Positions 21,201-33,092 of a stretch of DNA of 64,000 nt are shown here, piece by piece. The translations under genes were made by a program, and so were the position numbers. The DNA lies in contig CALZFC010000256.1 in assembly GCA_945643635.1 (NCBI GenBank), positions 1,486,001-1,550,000 on the forward strand, written 5' to 3'. A model generated the notes under the pieces. It was not told where the DNA came from and searched no databases. It saw only the letters and a program-made list of their open reading frames with translations. The DNA is from Allodiplogaster sudhausi. Its lineage: Eukaryota; Nematoda; Chromadorea; Rhabditida; Diplogasteridae. The stretch's first letter is position 1. Each line of letters opens with the position of its first letter.

Positions 21201-22653
21201 GAGAGCCTCTCTGTAAGGATCAAGCAGCGCTCAATGGGCGCCTGCCCCGGGGGAAAGTGTTGGATTTTGGTAATCAAAATTTTATGAGGAGTATCCACTT
21301 GCATTGTAAAAGAACTGATGGGGTCAAATTTGTTATAAAATTTTTTTCTTCCCAGTGCATGCAATAGTATGGCAAAACTTTGAGTGTTCATAACTTCCTT
21401 AAAACTTAATATTTTTCAGTTTTCTTTTTTTGTTTTTATTTTTCATTGAAAAACACACAAAAAAGATGTATGATGTGTTTTTTGAAAATTTCAGTTTTGA
21501 CCAGTTTTAGGCATTTTTCTATTTATGAAATTGGTTTTTTGGACATTTCAACTATTTTACGGCACGCGCTGGGGCCAATTAATAGTTGATAAGAAAGAGG
21601 AGAAAAAACTACACAAGATATGTGCTTACGAAGAAAATCGAAGGATACACATTTTACGAAATTTTGACTTGAACCTGGTGCACTCGCGTTTTTGCTCGTT
21701 GAGATGAAACTGTATAATTATTTTCAAAGCTTTGTTTCTGGGATAACATCGATGTCGATATATTCGCCATTAAATTCTCTACCAGAAAAGGTATCTATCA
21801 CCGATATAAGTATTACCTTGGGACTCAGGGAATGCAATTATATGTTTTGAAGGATATACATTTCCTTTTTTCTATCAATATAGAAGTCTTTCCACGTCAT
21901 GCAAACGACCCATGATATCGAAAGCGCATTCAGCGATCCATAACTTTGCTCAATCTTAATATTAGAAAATCGTAGGTCTATCATCTAAGAGCTCTCAGAG
22001 AGATCTTCAAATGCTACATACATACTTTTATTGAAATATTTATATTTCTATGTAAAAAAAAGGAAATGTATATCCTTCAAAACATATAATTGCATTCCCT
22101 GAGTCCCAAGGTAATACTTATATCGGTGATAGATACCTTTTCTGGTAGAGAATTTAATGGCGAATATATCGACATCGATGTTATCCCAGAAACAAAGCTT
22201 TGAAAATAATTATACAGTTTCATCTCAACGAGAAAAAAAGCGAGTGCACCAGGTTCAAGTCAAAATTTCGTAAAATGTGTATCCTTCGATTTTCTTCGTA
22301 AGAACATATCTTGTGTAGTTTTTTCTCCTCTTTCTTATCAACTATTAATTGGCCCCAGCGCGTGCCGTAAAATAGTTGAAATGTCCAAAAAACCAGTTTC
22401 AGAAATATAAAACTGGTCAAAACTGAAATTTTCAAAAAACACATCATACATCTTTTTTGTGTGCTTTCCAATGTCAAATAAAACAAAAAATAGAAAACTG
22501 AAAAATATTAAGTATTAAGTTTTTTTAAATAACAAATTTGACCCCATCATTTCTTTTACAATGCAAGTGGATACTCCTCATAAAATTTTGGTTACCAAAA
22601 TTCAACACTTTCCCACGGGGCAGGGCCACCTCGGCCCTTACGGAGAGGCTCTC
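21201..22653. mobile_element. TTAA-flanked foldback element, copy 1
   Basis: Long inverted arms (about 21201-21876 and 22053-22653) surround a core of about 175 bp. The ends read GAGAGCCTCTC and are flanked on both sides by TTAA (21197-21200 and 22654-22657), the target site of piggyBac- and Kolobok-type DNA transposons. No transposase frame is present, so it is non-autonomous. The core (GATCCATAACTTTGCTCAAT, TCATCTAAGAGCTCTCA) is related to that of the element at 37358-39612. Confidence 0.85.
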
Positions 22654-22657
22654 TTAA

Positions 22658-22880
22658 ATTGCAATCATTCTCTGCGCTCGTCATCCTCTCGTTGTGCTCC
22701 TCTTTCTCCCTCTGCTTCTCTCACTTTTCTCTCTCCATCTCTCTCTCTCTCGCTCTCTCTTTCTCTTACTCGCTTCTTCTCATGTGATTTACACATGCAC
22801 TGGGAAAAGCTCTGGGTCTCTTGGCTGTTCACCATTAAGATCCCATACGACCGCCTAGTGCCATTGCTCTTCATTTTTCT

Positions 22881-22926
<46 letters not shown>

Positions 22927-23400
22927 TACTCGATCCCTTGACCATGACACCGTGTTTGTGTACATAAACATGCACACCTCCGTTTTTGATTGGCTGTCGT
23001 GGACTGGCTGGTCGTTCACAAAAAAAAAGACCACATGTGTTTATTACCAGAATGCTACCTCATTTACAACTATATACAGCATAAATGCAATTGCAAACAA
23101 TTAGTCACGGCTCTCGTGATGCCATCCACCATTCAGCTCTCTTTATCCGTGTACGGTAGCAGAAATCGCGTCGGGAGATGAAAGAGACAAGGGAAGAAGC
23201 CGAAGGAGACATCGACGCAGCTGCCATTGCCGCAGATCTGTAATTTCTGATCTCTTTTTAAATAATCGTTGAGTTAAATGGCAAATAACCCGTAATAAAA
23301 GACATATAAGAAGGCTTTTTAACCGAATTATTTATAATTATACTTTAAATTATACTAGTCATCTTTAAAAAAAAGTAATAAAAAAGAAAATAAATATCTA
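22658..23400. other. no gene recognised; CT tracts
   Basis: Contains two short (CT)n tracts (22725-22770 and 22878-22924) and AT-rich DNA. The region near 23160-23240 is purine-rich without a domain. Confidence 0.4.
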
Positions 23401-24581
23401 TTAGAATTGCCGCCAATCTCTCACTCGTCGCACGCGGCCGACATCCGCGAGTTTGGCACGTGGTCGTGACTGAAGCGGCACGACGCGCGAGTCTAGCGGC
23501 GACTCGCCACACTCGACGCAGTCGCGAGAGGAGAGCAAGAAACCGACCGGCCATTCCTGGGACTTCACGTAATTACGACGCTGCACCACACTACAATGTT
23601 ATTCATCTTTTTTTTTTTCAAAGAAAAAAAAATTATTTGAATTTGTCACATCCTCCTCGTCGAGCATGCGCGCGAGCACGTAGTCCCGCCAGCGGATTCG
23701 CGCGCCTCTCTTGAAAGAGGAAGAAGAAAAAGCGAAGCCATCAGCTGGCATTCTGCCAGCTGGCAAACTGCCAGCTTCGATGAAATCGAGCAGATCCACC
23801 AGGCCAAAGTACTGTATCATTCAAGGGCATTTTGGGTAGAAATATGGAAAAAATAACTATAATGAATATAAATTTTTTATTAAAGTGATAATATTAGTAC
23901 TAGTGTTCCCCACTCAATTTCGGCGGCGAGGTGAGAGCTATCCATTCCCCCCTCCATCTTAATGATTCTTCGTTTTCTCGCAATTCGATGGCATATGCAC
24001 ACATATCTTCTTGCTTTATATCATTATAAGAATATGAAAAAATAATTATATTAAAACAAAATAAATTAGATTGTTTTCTTTTTAACAATCAATTGCATAG
24101 CTATTAAATGTATATTTTAAAAAGACCTTGGCTTCTGCTTGAATCGCTTCAATTTCGGCCTCATCTTCGGGCAGATCGATCACGCCATCGCGTAGAAAGT
24201 TGAGTAAAGCCTGAGGACAAGAGTTGAACAGTAATTGTTAAATGAGCTCGAAAGTCATTCTTAATCTATCTGAGTTTTTCTGACCATCGTCTCTCAAAAT
24301 CACGTGCTCTCTCTGGCGTTATGCCATGCAAAAGGGCGCGAATGCAAGAGAAAGTTTTAGGCTCTTCTAATTTATTAAAAATAAAATATTAAAAAATATT
24401 AAAATTATACCGAAAAAGCGCCTGGATCTCGTTCAAAGTGGAAAAGATGTCGAAGTGGCTGGAGATGGAGAAGGTCGGCGAGATGAGAGGGAGCAGAGAG
24501 AAGAGTCGCCGAGGTCGTCTCAAGGCGGACGCCGCGCAGAATGAAGGCCACTCGGGCAGGCGGAGAGAGGACGTCGGACAT
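23401..24581 (-). CDS. KCTD-type BTB/T1 domain protein (198 aa), copy 2
   Basis: Four exons: 24581-24411, 24210-24127, 23811-23650 and 23580-23401, all phase 0, 597 nt. It starts MSDVLSPPARVAFILRGVRL, a diverged LNVGG strand, then ETTSATLLSAPSHLADLL, FHFERDPGAF, ALLNFLRDGVIDLPEDEAE and EAKYFGLVDLLDFI, the order of a KCTD T1 domain. The C-terminal half has DCVECGESPLDSR and a basic end. Exon 1 is exactly 171 nt, as in the copy at 20040, so the two are paralogues. The normally invariant Asn-Val-Gly-Gly is Leu-Arg-Gly-Val here, so the fold or its partners may differ. A soluble cullin-3 adaptor is a possibility, not shown. Confidence 0.8.
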
Positions 24582-24720
24582 CGAGAGAGAGAGAGAGAGA
24601 GAGTGAGGAGAGTGAAGCATAAAAAGAGAGAGAAGAGAGAGATAGAGGGAGAGAAAGAGAAATTGAAAGAGAAATTGAAAGAGAGAGAGAAAGAGAAAAG
24701 AAAGAAGAGTGAGAGAGGGA
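24580..24720 (+). repeat. (GA)n microsatellite upstream of KCTD copy 2
   Basis: GAGAGA runs begin at the start codon position and extend upstream of the gene. Confidence 0.85.
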
Positions 24721-24794
24721 GTGAATCAGAAGTAACGAAACTTGCAAATGCGCAGAACAACGGTTCATATGTATAAACAAATTGTACAAGAACG

Positions 24795-25070
24795 CGGCCG
24801 CTCACCCACTTCCTGACAATCTTCTCTTCTGCTCGCATCCTCTTTATTTCTCTCTCTCTCTCTCTCTCTCTCCCTTTCTGCATAACTCTCCTGCTCTTGT
24901 CTCTGCCTCTCGCTTTCTCCATCTGAGTTCTCTCTTTCCCATTCCCGTCTCTCTGATCGCTCTCTGTCTCTCTGGCTAACATAAGCTTTAAAAATTCTCG
25001 CGAGATCAGCTGAGAGCACTCGTGGCCGTTGTGCTGCACTAGTTTGTGATCGAACACCTGTTGTCTCTAT
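24795..25070 (-). other. Exon-like segments of an unrecognised minus-strand gene
   Basis: Two stretches with GC-rich coding character: about 24795-24835 (KIVRKWVSGRV) and about 24998-25048 (VFDHKLVQHNGHECSQLISR) with an AACAG acceptor. A third (RHRYGRQLARVLPMTTDHLG) lies near 25430-25490. They may belong to one gene upstream of KCTD copy 2, possibly ending at the KH exon's neighbour. No domain is recognised and no complete model could be made. Confidence 0.3.
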
Positions 25071-25081
25071 CTCGCTTTTCG

Positions 25082-25084
<3 letters not shown>

Positions 25085-25117
<33 letters not shown>

Positions 25118-25620
25118 CATGTTTTCTTTCTCTCTCTCGCTCTCTACCTCTCTCGCTCTTGCTCTGTCTCTCTATTTCTCTTGCTCTCTCTTTCTCTCTC
25201 TCTCTCCCTCTCTCTTTCTCTTTCCCTCACTCTCTCTCTCTCTCTCTCCTCCTTCTCTTGCGCTCTCTTTCTCTCGCTCTCTCCTTATCAATCTCTCCTC
25301 TCTATCATTTCTGTCTTTTTTTCTTTTATCACTTCTTGCCGTGTCTCTCTCACTACTCAACAATCATAGGAAGGAATAGAAAGAACGACGAATTTGCTTG
25401 AAAATGCACTCTTCTTTCAATTTGTCTAGCCAGTCTTCTTCTCCCCCAGGTGGTCAGTCGTCATGGGAAGCACTCTTGCCAACTGGCGGCCGTATCTATG
25501 CCTAACAGACAGAGAGAGAGAAAGAGAGAGAAAGAGAAAGAAAGAAAGAGAGTGGGAGAGAACGTGAAAGAGAGAAAAAGAGGGAGAGAGAGAGAAAAAG
25601 CGAGATGGACTGAGAGTGAG
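25085..25620 (+). repeat. (CT)n then (GA)n tracts
   Basis: CT-rich from 25085 to 25300, then GA-rich from 25508 to 25610, i.e. a partial inverted arrangement around unique sequence at 25380-25500. Confidence 0.85.
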
Positions 25621-25849
25621 GCAAGATATCGGCTGCTTTCCATGAGAATCAGGATGTCAATGAGTAATGATATAAGACACACTGAATACTTTTTCACGAT
25701 CACAATAAAATGTAACATTGCAGAACTTTCATGAAGTCATCGAATACAGTGTTTGCAAATCCTTTGATAAATATGAAATGAACTTTTTCTACATCATTGA
25801 AAGATATGCATATAAGACAGTGAGAATTAAAAAGTTTGGTTTTTCTCTG

Positions 25850-26420
25850 CATTTTTCAGTTTTGCTGTTATTTTTGGCAAGCAAATTTGCCAGTTTTCAA
25901 ACCCAACTATTATGCCATGGCAATTTATACGATTGTCAAGAATGTCACCAAGGTTTATTCATCATTTTTTATCATGCCAAAATCAACAGCTGTCTAAAAT
26001 GGCAAAAACAGCCTAACCAAAAAAGATACGAGTCAAATGTGTCGAGGCAAAATTGTACAAGTCTAAAAAAATCATGGCACAGAAAATGGTCGAAAAATTT
26101 GTCACAGCCTCACGAGGAGGAGTGGGCCTTCTTGGCAAAAAAAGCAGCTGATAAATCTGCCAAGACTACTTGCCAGAATTGAACAACCGCTAAATTTGCC
26201 AAGCCAAAATATTAGAGTGAAAAATTTGCCAAATCAGCTTGCCAATTTTGACGGCTAGCAGAAATGGCATGGCAGTTTAAACAGGCGTCAAAAAAGTCCG
26301 GCAAATTTGATGGCTATCAAAATTGGCAAGGCATTTTTTCGGTTGTCAAAACTGGCTCGTCATTTTCAACGACCGTCAAATTTGGCCAAAGGTCGTAATT
26401 TCAACAACGGACCAATTAAA
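25850..26420. repeat. TTGCCA/TGGCAA-rich dispersed repeat
   Basis: Degenerate units such as AAATTTGCCAA, TGACGGCTNTCAAAATTGGC and CATGGCA recur every 20-50 bp. The same type of sequence fills about 32200-32870, so this is a dispersed family. No gene is seen. Confidence 0.55.
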
Positions 26421-26565
26421 ACAAAGTGCTAGAAAAATGGAGTATGGAACAGCAGAAAATTAGTGAAATTATAATGTTAACTATTCAAAAATCAGCTCAA
26501 GCAGTAAGTGGACTTATCAATTATATAACGGACAAACATGAATTCAAAGTGAATCCATCCTCTTC

Positions 26566-26744
26566 TCAACTGATTCCAAGCCTCATTGAATCGGTCTCCA
26601 TTGGTCTTCTTCCTCCTCCCCATCTTCCAACGTTGCTGGAAATGTCACGTATCAGCTCACGTATGGTCTTGACAGCGTCGGCAATGGCGTTGTCATCTCC
26701 GCTCAGCAGCACAACGCGGCCAGTCGACTTTGGAGCGCAGTGAC
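26566..26744 (-). CDS. Terminal exon of a KH-domain-like RNA-binding protein (partial)
   Basis: A TTTCAG acceptor at 26745 opens a frame ending TGA at 26566. It encodes GHCAPKSTGRVVLLSGDDNA followed by IADAVKTIRELIRDIS: a beta strand with Gly-Asp and a long amphipathic helix with the A..TIRELI pattern of the second half of a KH domain. A Gly/Arg tail (WGGGRRPM) follows. KH proteins bind single-stranded RNA. Upstream exons would lie beyond the minisatellite at 26783-27170; none were identified, so the family is tentative. Confidence 0.45.
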
Positions 26745-26782
26745 CTGAAATTCTCTTTCATTCATTCACATTTTGTGCCTAT

Positions 26783-27170
26783 ATCTTTCAGTTTTGACTA
26801 CACTACCGTACTATATCTTTCAGTTTTGACTATACTACCGTACTATATCTTTCAGTTTTGACTATACTACCGTACTATATCTTTCAGTTTTGACTATACT
26901 ACCGTACTATATCTTTCAGTTTTGACTATTCTACCGTACTATATCTTTCAGTTTTGACTATACTACCGTACTATATCTTTCAGTTTTGACTATTCTACCG
27001 TACTATATCTTTAAGTTTTGACTATACTACCGTACTATATCTTTCAGTTTTGACTATACTACCGCACTATATCTTTCAGTTTTGACTATACTACCGTACT
27101 ATATCTTTCAGTTTTGACTATACTACCGTACTATATCTTTCATTTTTGACTATACTACCGTACTATATCT
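26783..27170. repeat. 32-bp minisatellite, about 12 copies
   Basis: The unit TACTATATCTTTCAG + TTTTGACTATACTACCG (32 bp) is repeated head to tail with few changes (TATTC for TATAC, TTTAAG for TTTCAG). Each unit contains TATCTTTCAGTTTT, a sequence close to the nematode 3' splice acceptor consensus. Confidence 0.95.
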
Positions 27171-27179
27171 TAAAAAATT

Positions 27180-28730
27180 ATTTTATTTAATAAAAAACCG
27201 ACAACTTAATCGCTATAACCATTCACACCTACAGTATCATATGAAAAGTAAACGTTTAAAAACATTCTGAGCCCCCCCCCCACATCCCCCTTAATAAATA
27301 AAATGCATTTTCAGAATAACCTTTAAAGGAGCATGAACACCCAAAACTCCTACACGGAAAAACCTGTATGTTTCTGACGAGATACTGTAGGGTGAACTTC
27401 TCTTGTTATCATATATTTGTACTGAAACACGAACACGTGGACTCGTAAAACTTTTTTTGCGAACAATTTTGAAAGTGACCCTGAAGTTTTCTTTTCGATA
27501 TTTTGTGTTTGTTCTATATTGTTAATTTGTTTTGATTGTAGTTGAAGTTCAAATTGATCAACTATTCGCTTGCTTTGTCCAAGCCCCAAACTGGGATATT
27601 GCCTCTTTTTAAAAAGCGTTGTCCATTGATGTTTCTTTTCGCCTCTATGCATTTGTTGAGAAGCTTGAACCAAGGCATTCCTGAAAAGTTATGCAACCCC
27701 GCCCATCCCACACGAAATGTTTTATTCTGTTCATTAATATATGCGGCATTTATAACCGCTGTATAACTGCTGCATTTATTTACCTATTCAGCTTGCAGTG
27801 ACATTCGCGACGGTACGACAACCTGCATCGGCGCCGGCGCCAGAAACGAACAAGGGCTGCTGCTGCGCCCTTGCGATAAAAAGGTGGAATTTTAATTGGG
27901 CACTTTTGTTCGCTGTTCGCCTTTAATTTGAGCTGCATTGCAACTGTTTGTGGATTCACATCTATGTTTTTTTTTCTCCAAAACAAATGAAAATATTATC
28001 CAGGAAGTAGTCTCGTTTTGGGGCATATATCATTAGATGGCACGCTGTTTTTTTGTTTGGTTGGTGATCGTGTTCTTTCTTTTCTTGATCAGTGTAGAAA
28101 TTTATAATGAACAATGAGAAATGGTTGTGAAGAACCGTTTTCAGTAGTTGATTTTTGCTAGTGTAACAAGTGGTTATGGATTCTGTTGGATTCATGATTA
28201 TCAAAAGAAATATTGACAATATTTAAACCTGTTGTATTCATATGTCTATTCAGCTTGCGATAGCGAGGCCCGACTCGGATACGTGAGGACGTCAAGGCGT
28301 TCTTCTTTCGATGGCGGTAACCTGCTTGGCGCCGGCGCCACGAAGAGCAGGTTGTTATTGAGGTTCTTTTATTTCTGTTCCCACATCAGTTTTTGGTTAT
28401 TAAGGTTGTTAATCAAAGTTGAACAGCAATTTGATGCAATGGGGGTAAGATCTAAGTTTTTTGCCTTTAAAAAGGAAATGAATTCCTTACAAAGGAAGAA
28501 TTTCCGCTCAAGGCGTTCATTTTCAGTATCCTATATACCATTGGATAGCCCTTTAAGCGCTTATTATGATTAGGATATCTATTTTTGACTATCTATCGAT
28601 GTGTAATTGCGATTATAGATTTTCTTCGAAACGGACTAAACCTAGTTGTGAAAAATTATTAAGGCGGAAATAACGATTATCATAATGAAATGGCATGCTA
28701 GAAAAGTAGGAATAATTTTTTTAAAATGTT
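27180..28730 (+). other. Mostly non-coding; two exon-like fragments
   Basis: On the plus strand 27787-27886 reads CSDIRDGTTTCIGAGARN and 28252-28352 reads ACDSEARLGYVR..LLGAGA, both after CTATTCAG acceptors. The shared CTATTCAGCTTGC and GGCGCCGGCGCC strings suggest a duplicated exon. 28742-28801 reads DSLTDSKGKRCYIMSFVCAK then TGA. These could be exons of a small Cys-containing secreted protein, but no signal peptide exon is seen. Confidence 0.3.
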
Positions 28731-28802
28731 TTTTTATAGATTCCTTAACGGATTCGAAGGGCAAGCGCTGCTACATCATGAGCTTCGTGTGCGCCAAGTG
28801 AA

Positions 28803-30580
28803 AAGAGAAGCTGTACTCGTCGCTTCCTAATGTTGGGCTACGCGTCAAAGTGCTGATGCTCAGGATGCTGCTTCGCTTTTTTTTTCTATGCGGGTCGCAG
28901 CCAATCGAACATTGCGGCTTCCGTTTCTTTTTTGTTGCTCTTTAGCAACTATGGATTGTAAATCTTTTTAAATGTTTTTGTTTGCAAAATTAAAAAGAAA
29001 ATTTCTTATTCTACCGTAATCTGAGCTGACCGTACCGTTCTATTATACCTTGTCGAAATGCTGGGTGATATTCTAAGCTTTATTTCTAAACATAATATAG
29101 TACGGATACTTAACAAGTCTCACAAATTAATAGTCATATAAATTCGATTTCATATATTTCCATGTGGTACGGTAGAACTGCTCGATGGGTACTGTAGTCT
29201 TGTGCGTGAAGCTTGATTGTTTTTCAATAGTTTTGATTACTAGGTTGTTAATTTAATTTTTGTTAAAGCAATAAATTTCTTGTTCCTTAATGACTTATGT
29301 ACTTCCAAAACGAGAACACGGAATGTTTGCCATACTGGTATCTCTCTCTCTCTCTAAACAGCTACTGAATTTCAATCCAATGAAAAACAAAATTAAATAA
29401 GAACAAAATGACTACACCATTTTCAAATAAAACAAAACACTTCGAATAGTTAAACAAATAAAAATAAACCTAAAAAGTAATTTCATACCGTTGGAGACGG
29501 CATCGACCCTAGCGCCAGTAGTCGTCGCTGCCCTGGTGCTTCATTTCGATGCCGTTGTGAGGATGGCGGGACTACAATCGAAAGGAAACATATAAGCAAA
29601 TATCCGTCGTCAAACATTAAATAAATAGAAAGAATACTTGCAGAAAACCTAACAGCAATCCATGAAAACAAAAGCCACAGTTTTACCGAGGAATTTCGAA
29701 ATGCGACAATTAATTTTTTGCACGGTGCACGGTGCAGTACGGCGCACCTAATGACGTAGTGATTAATTTCCCGGCGACCATTAGTGATTATTTGCATGGT
29801 TCACGTAATTTAAAATCAGGTGAACCGTGCAAAAATGTAAAATTACGTACAAATAATCAAATATGGTCTAATGTACCGTGCAATTCATCACTCCGTAATT
29901 ACGTGCACTGACAATGAGTAGAATGCACGGTGCAAAATATTAACTGCACGCGTTGCGGTCGCGTCGCAGCTTTAATAAATGGCAAATGAAGCTCATTCAG
30001 TGCTAGGCAAGATTCCGGGTTCATGTTATTGTTTATGCTTTTTCTTTTTTCTTGACCTGTTATTTGTCTGATAACTGTACACTTTAAGAGATGTTAGACG
30101 CTTGGCGCCACCTCCCCTGCCGACATCGACGCCGCGACATCCTGGCGCGACCAGCCCGACGCACCGCTTTGAGGTTTTGGTATTCTCTTTGATATTTGTT
30201 TTGTTTTATATACGTTTATTTTATGATTTATGATTGGCCATATCCCCGGGCAAAAGTAGAGATTGTTTTGTTCGTTAGAATTATTCTTTTGAGCAAATTC
30301 AATCTTTTGAAGTTTTGGTTTTTATTTCTCACCATCAAGTGACTTGCTAAACAGGCTAAATTTAAAGTCATTTTCGCTTTTATTCTAGTTATTGTTAGAG
30401 GTCACTTTTAAGTTCAATTTTTTTAGTTATCATGCCACACCCTAATTGGCTTGAATAATATAATTTTTTATCCAAAACCTTTTATAATGAGGGATACTTG
30501 GCAATTATTTTTCAGAAAATTCTAAGAAAAACATTTTCCTTCTGTATTTTTCTTCCAAATCATATCGCTCTCACTTTTTT
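28803..30580. other. no clear gene; one exon-like segment
   Basis: Only about 29511-29572 (minus; SRHPHNGIEMKHQGSDDYWR then TAG, after a GATTGTAG acceptor) looks coding, perhaps the last exon of an unseen gene. 30100-30175 is GC-rich but its frame is unclear. The remainder is AT-rich. Confidence 0.3.
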
Positions 30581-30619
30581 TCAGTTTGCACCCTTCATTT
30601 CCCTACATAAGCCTATGAC

Positions 30620-31980
30620 TTTCAGTTCGTGACTGGTGATCTCTCGTTCAACATCTTGGCTGGCGTGCGGAAGCAGCTTCAGGAGGATTAAGAGGAAGCA
30701 GCGCAGTAGAAGGGTGACACTCCGACTGCAGGCTCGCTCAAGAGGTTTTAGCCGTAAAAACTTCCTGTTCTTCTTAAACCTTTCACCCAGTAGATAGATA
30801 TGTCTGACCCATGACAGCCTTTTAACCCCAGGGCCACCATTCTTTATTTTCGGGGAGCCACAAATTCGGCTTCCTCGCCTCAAATAATTTCCACGGAGGA
30901 AATTTATAGCAAATTCCGCTGCAATTAACCCGCGGAGTGCTTTTAGGTAGGGGTACGACCAATATCAGATTAAATTCATATCGTGACGTTTTTAAAAATT
31001 TCCATGAGTTACGGTATTTATACGGTATATGGCCTTTTTGCTCCAAACTACGTGTACATCATTTCATTTTTGTTATTTTTAATGGAGAACGCGAATTTAC
31101 TGTTAATATTTCTCGTTTAATTTATTTCAAACAAAACAGCAATGATGTGATATACACCCTGTTTGGAGCAAGAAGGTCATATACCGTATACTTACCGTAA
31201 CTCGGGAAAATAACAGGATAAGAAATCACGGTCACACCTTTTTATGAAGTTTTCGTAGCATTAAATAGTATTCTTGTTTCAGATTTTTTTTAAATAATAT
31301 CTCCTTTCATTGACAGGAAGGCGTGCGTGTCTGCGTCGATCTGAACAAGTACCAGATCCATCTGCTCCTCCCTTTCAAGATTTACCCAAGCGTCACATGA
31401 TGTTCGTAAGCAAATTATTGACATGGTTTTGCGGTTTTATTCCGATTTTCTTTACATTCAGTCCACTCTTGTTGAAAATTCTTTTTAAAAAAAGTCAATA
31501 ATGTAACTTTTATACTCATATTTCAGCAAGAGACGGCTGTCTTGCTCGAATCGTGGCCTCGACGGCATGGACGTGTAGGGGAGTGCCGCCGGAGATTTAC
31601 AACCGAGGCCAGTTTGAACAGGTTATGCTTTATTATTGTTTTTCCGTTGTCTATAATTATTTCTTAAGTTAAATCGATTGGATGTTTTCTTGGGTTATAA
31701 AATCTTTCATTAATGTGCACTTGTTGGCTAATAGTTTTCATTGTTTCTGCTTTGCCAAAAATAATTGATATGTAAATGAACGAGAATCTATTTCAAGAGG
31801 TGATGCTAGTGCCGCCGGTCCTCGCCGTGGTTTCTTTGGTGGCGACGTCGATGATGGTTCTGGGCGAACCTGGCTAGGGCCCTCCTCCTTCGTGAATCTT
31901 GCGTGGCCAGGGATTCTCACTGATCAAGTCACACGAGGCCATGCATCTCGCAGCTGGAAGAGTTACCTATTCCAGTCATG
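30620..31980 (+). other. Exon-like segments of an unrecognised plus-strand gene
   Basis: After acceptors, open stretches read FVTGDLSFNILAGVRKQLQ (about 30630-30690), EGVRVCVDLNKYQIHLLLPF (31317-31400), ARDGCLARIVASTAWTCRG with PPEIYNRGQFEQ (about 31527-31620), and GPRRGFFGGDVDDGSGRTWL (about 31800-31880). The codon composition looks real. I do not recognise the family and cannot prove the pieces belong together. A short inverted-repeat element (31003-31203) lies between them. Confidence 0.35.
31003..31203. mobile_element. Short inverted-repeat (MITE-like) element
   Basis: About 65-bp arms: the left contains GAGTTACGGTATTTATACGG and TTGCTCCAAAC, the right its complement (GTTTGGAGCAAGAAGG...TACCGTAACTC). 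Target duplication is unclear. Confidence 0.6.
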
Positions 31981-32199
31981 ATGGCCATTCTAGTGGCTGG
32001 TATGTTAACCTTGCTAGCATGTATCAACTGATTTCTAGAATGTTGTAATGACTGTTATATTGTAGAAGCAGTCCTGTTTCATGACTGATCTAAATATTTT
32101 TTTTTGTTTCCTATCTGTTATATAACGATGCATATGTGAATTTAGTGATGCGAGGAGGGCTAAATCCTATTTTAGTAGGAATGTTGCGCCATGAGCCTT

Positions 32200-32870
32200 T
32201 TTTGGGGTCAAAAAAATGATTTGCCTTTTTTAACGGCCGTCAAAACGGCCATCCATTATTTACAGCCGTTAAAATTGGCTTGCCACTTTTGAAGGGTCAA
32301 AAATTTGGCTTGTCACTTTTGAAGGGTCAAAAATTTGGCTTGCCACTTTTGAAAGGTCAAAAATTTGGCTTGACATTTTTTCTGCCCGCTGAATCTGCCA
32401 AGTTGCCATTTTTGACGGCTGTCAAAATTGCCAAGTTCCTCGGCCGACAGCCGCTTCCTCGTGGCACGTTTAACAGCTGTTAAAAATGGCAAATAATTTT
32501 GCCAATTCTGATAGCTGTTAATTTTGGCTGTGACATTTTTTATAAGTGAAGGGCTTGCCAAAACCGTTGAAATTTTGAACATATGCAAATTGCGCCATGG
32601 AAAATTTGGAGGCCGTCAAATTTGGCATGCTATGAATCCACTTTTTAAGACCTCTATTTTTGCCACACCAAATTATTTTCCTGTTAAATATGCCGAAGCC
32701 GGGTTGTCAATCATTAGGACACATTTCTGTGGCTCAGCCATTTTCTTCGCTTGTACATTGTGCCCGTCATTTTATTAACCGTCTTATTTGTCATGACAAG
32801 TTTGAATCAATGAATAAAATACTGCCACATTTGCTTGTGTGTTTTACCTGCCAAATTTGGCAAAAAAAAA
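32200..32870. repeat. TTGCCA-rich repeat with 30-bp tandem units
   Basis: Same family as 25850-26420. At 32278-32376 a unit of about 30 bp, TTGCCACTTTTGAAGGGTCA AAAATTTGGC, occurs about four times in tandem. No gene is present. Confidence 0.7.
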
Positions 32871-33092
32871 CAGCTTAATCGAAAATTGCAGAAAAAAACC
32901 AAACTTTTTAATTCACACTGTCTTATATGCACGTAGTATGCATGTTGTTTAGATATTTTCCACTCTGAAAGTACTTCTGCACTCATTTTGCATGTCTTAA
33001 GGAATCTTCTTGAGCGCACTTTTTAAAAGGAGTACATAAGAGATAGTTTTGAAAGGAACGGCATGGTAGTGATTAACTCATCTGATTTGCAG

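Noticed and set aside
26783..27170. CRISPR-like regular repeat array
   Set aside because: Units are directly abutting 32-bp tandem copies without unique spacers, in a eukaryotic genome; this is a minisatellite.
27271..27286. Poly-C runs here and at 37710 and poly-G at 57428 as quadruplex or telomere signals
   Set aside because: Single short runs without the spaced repeats needed for a quadruplex and unlike the nematode TTAGGC telomere repeat.
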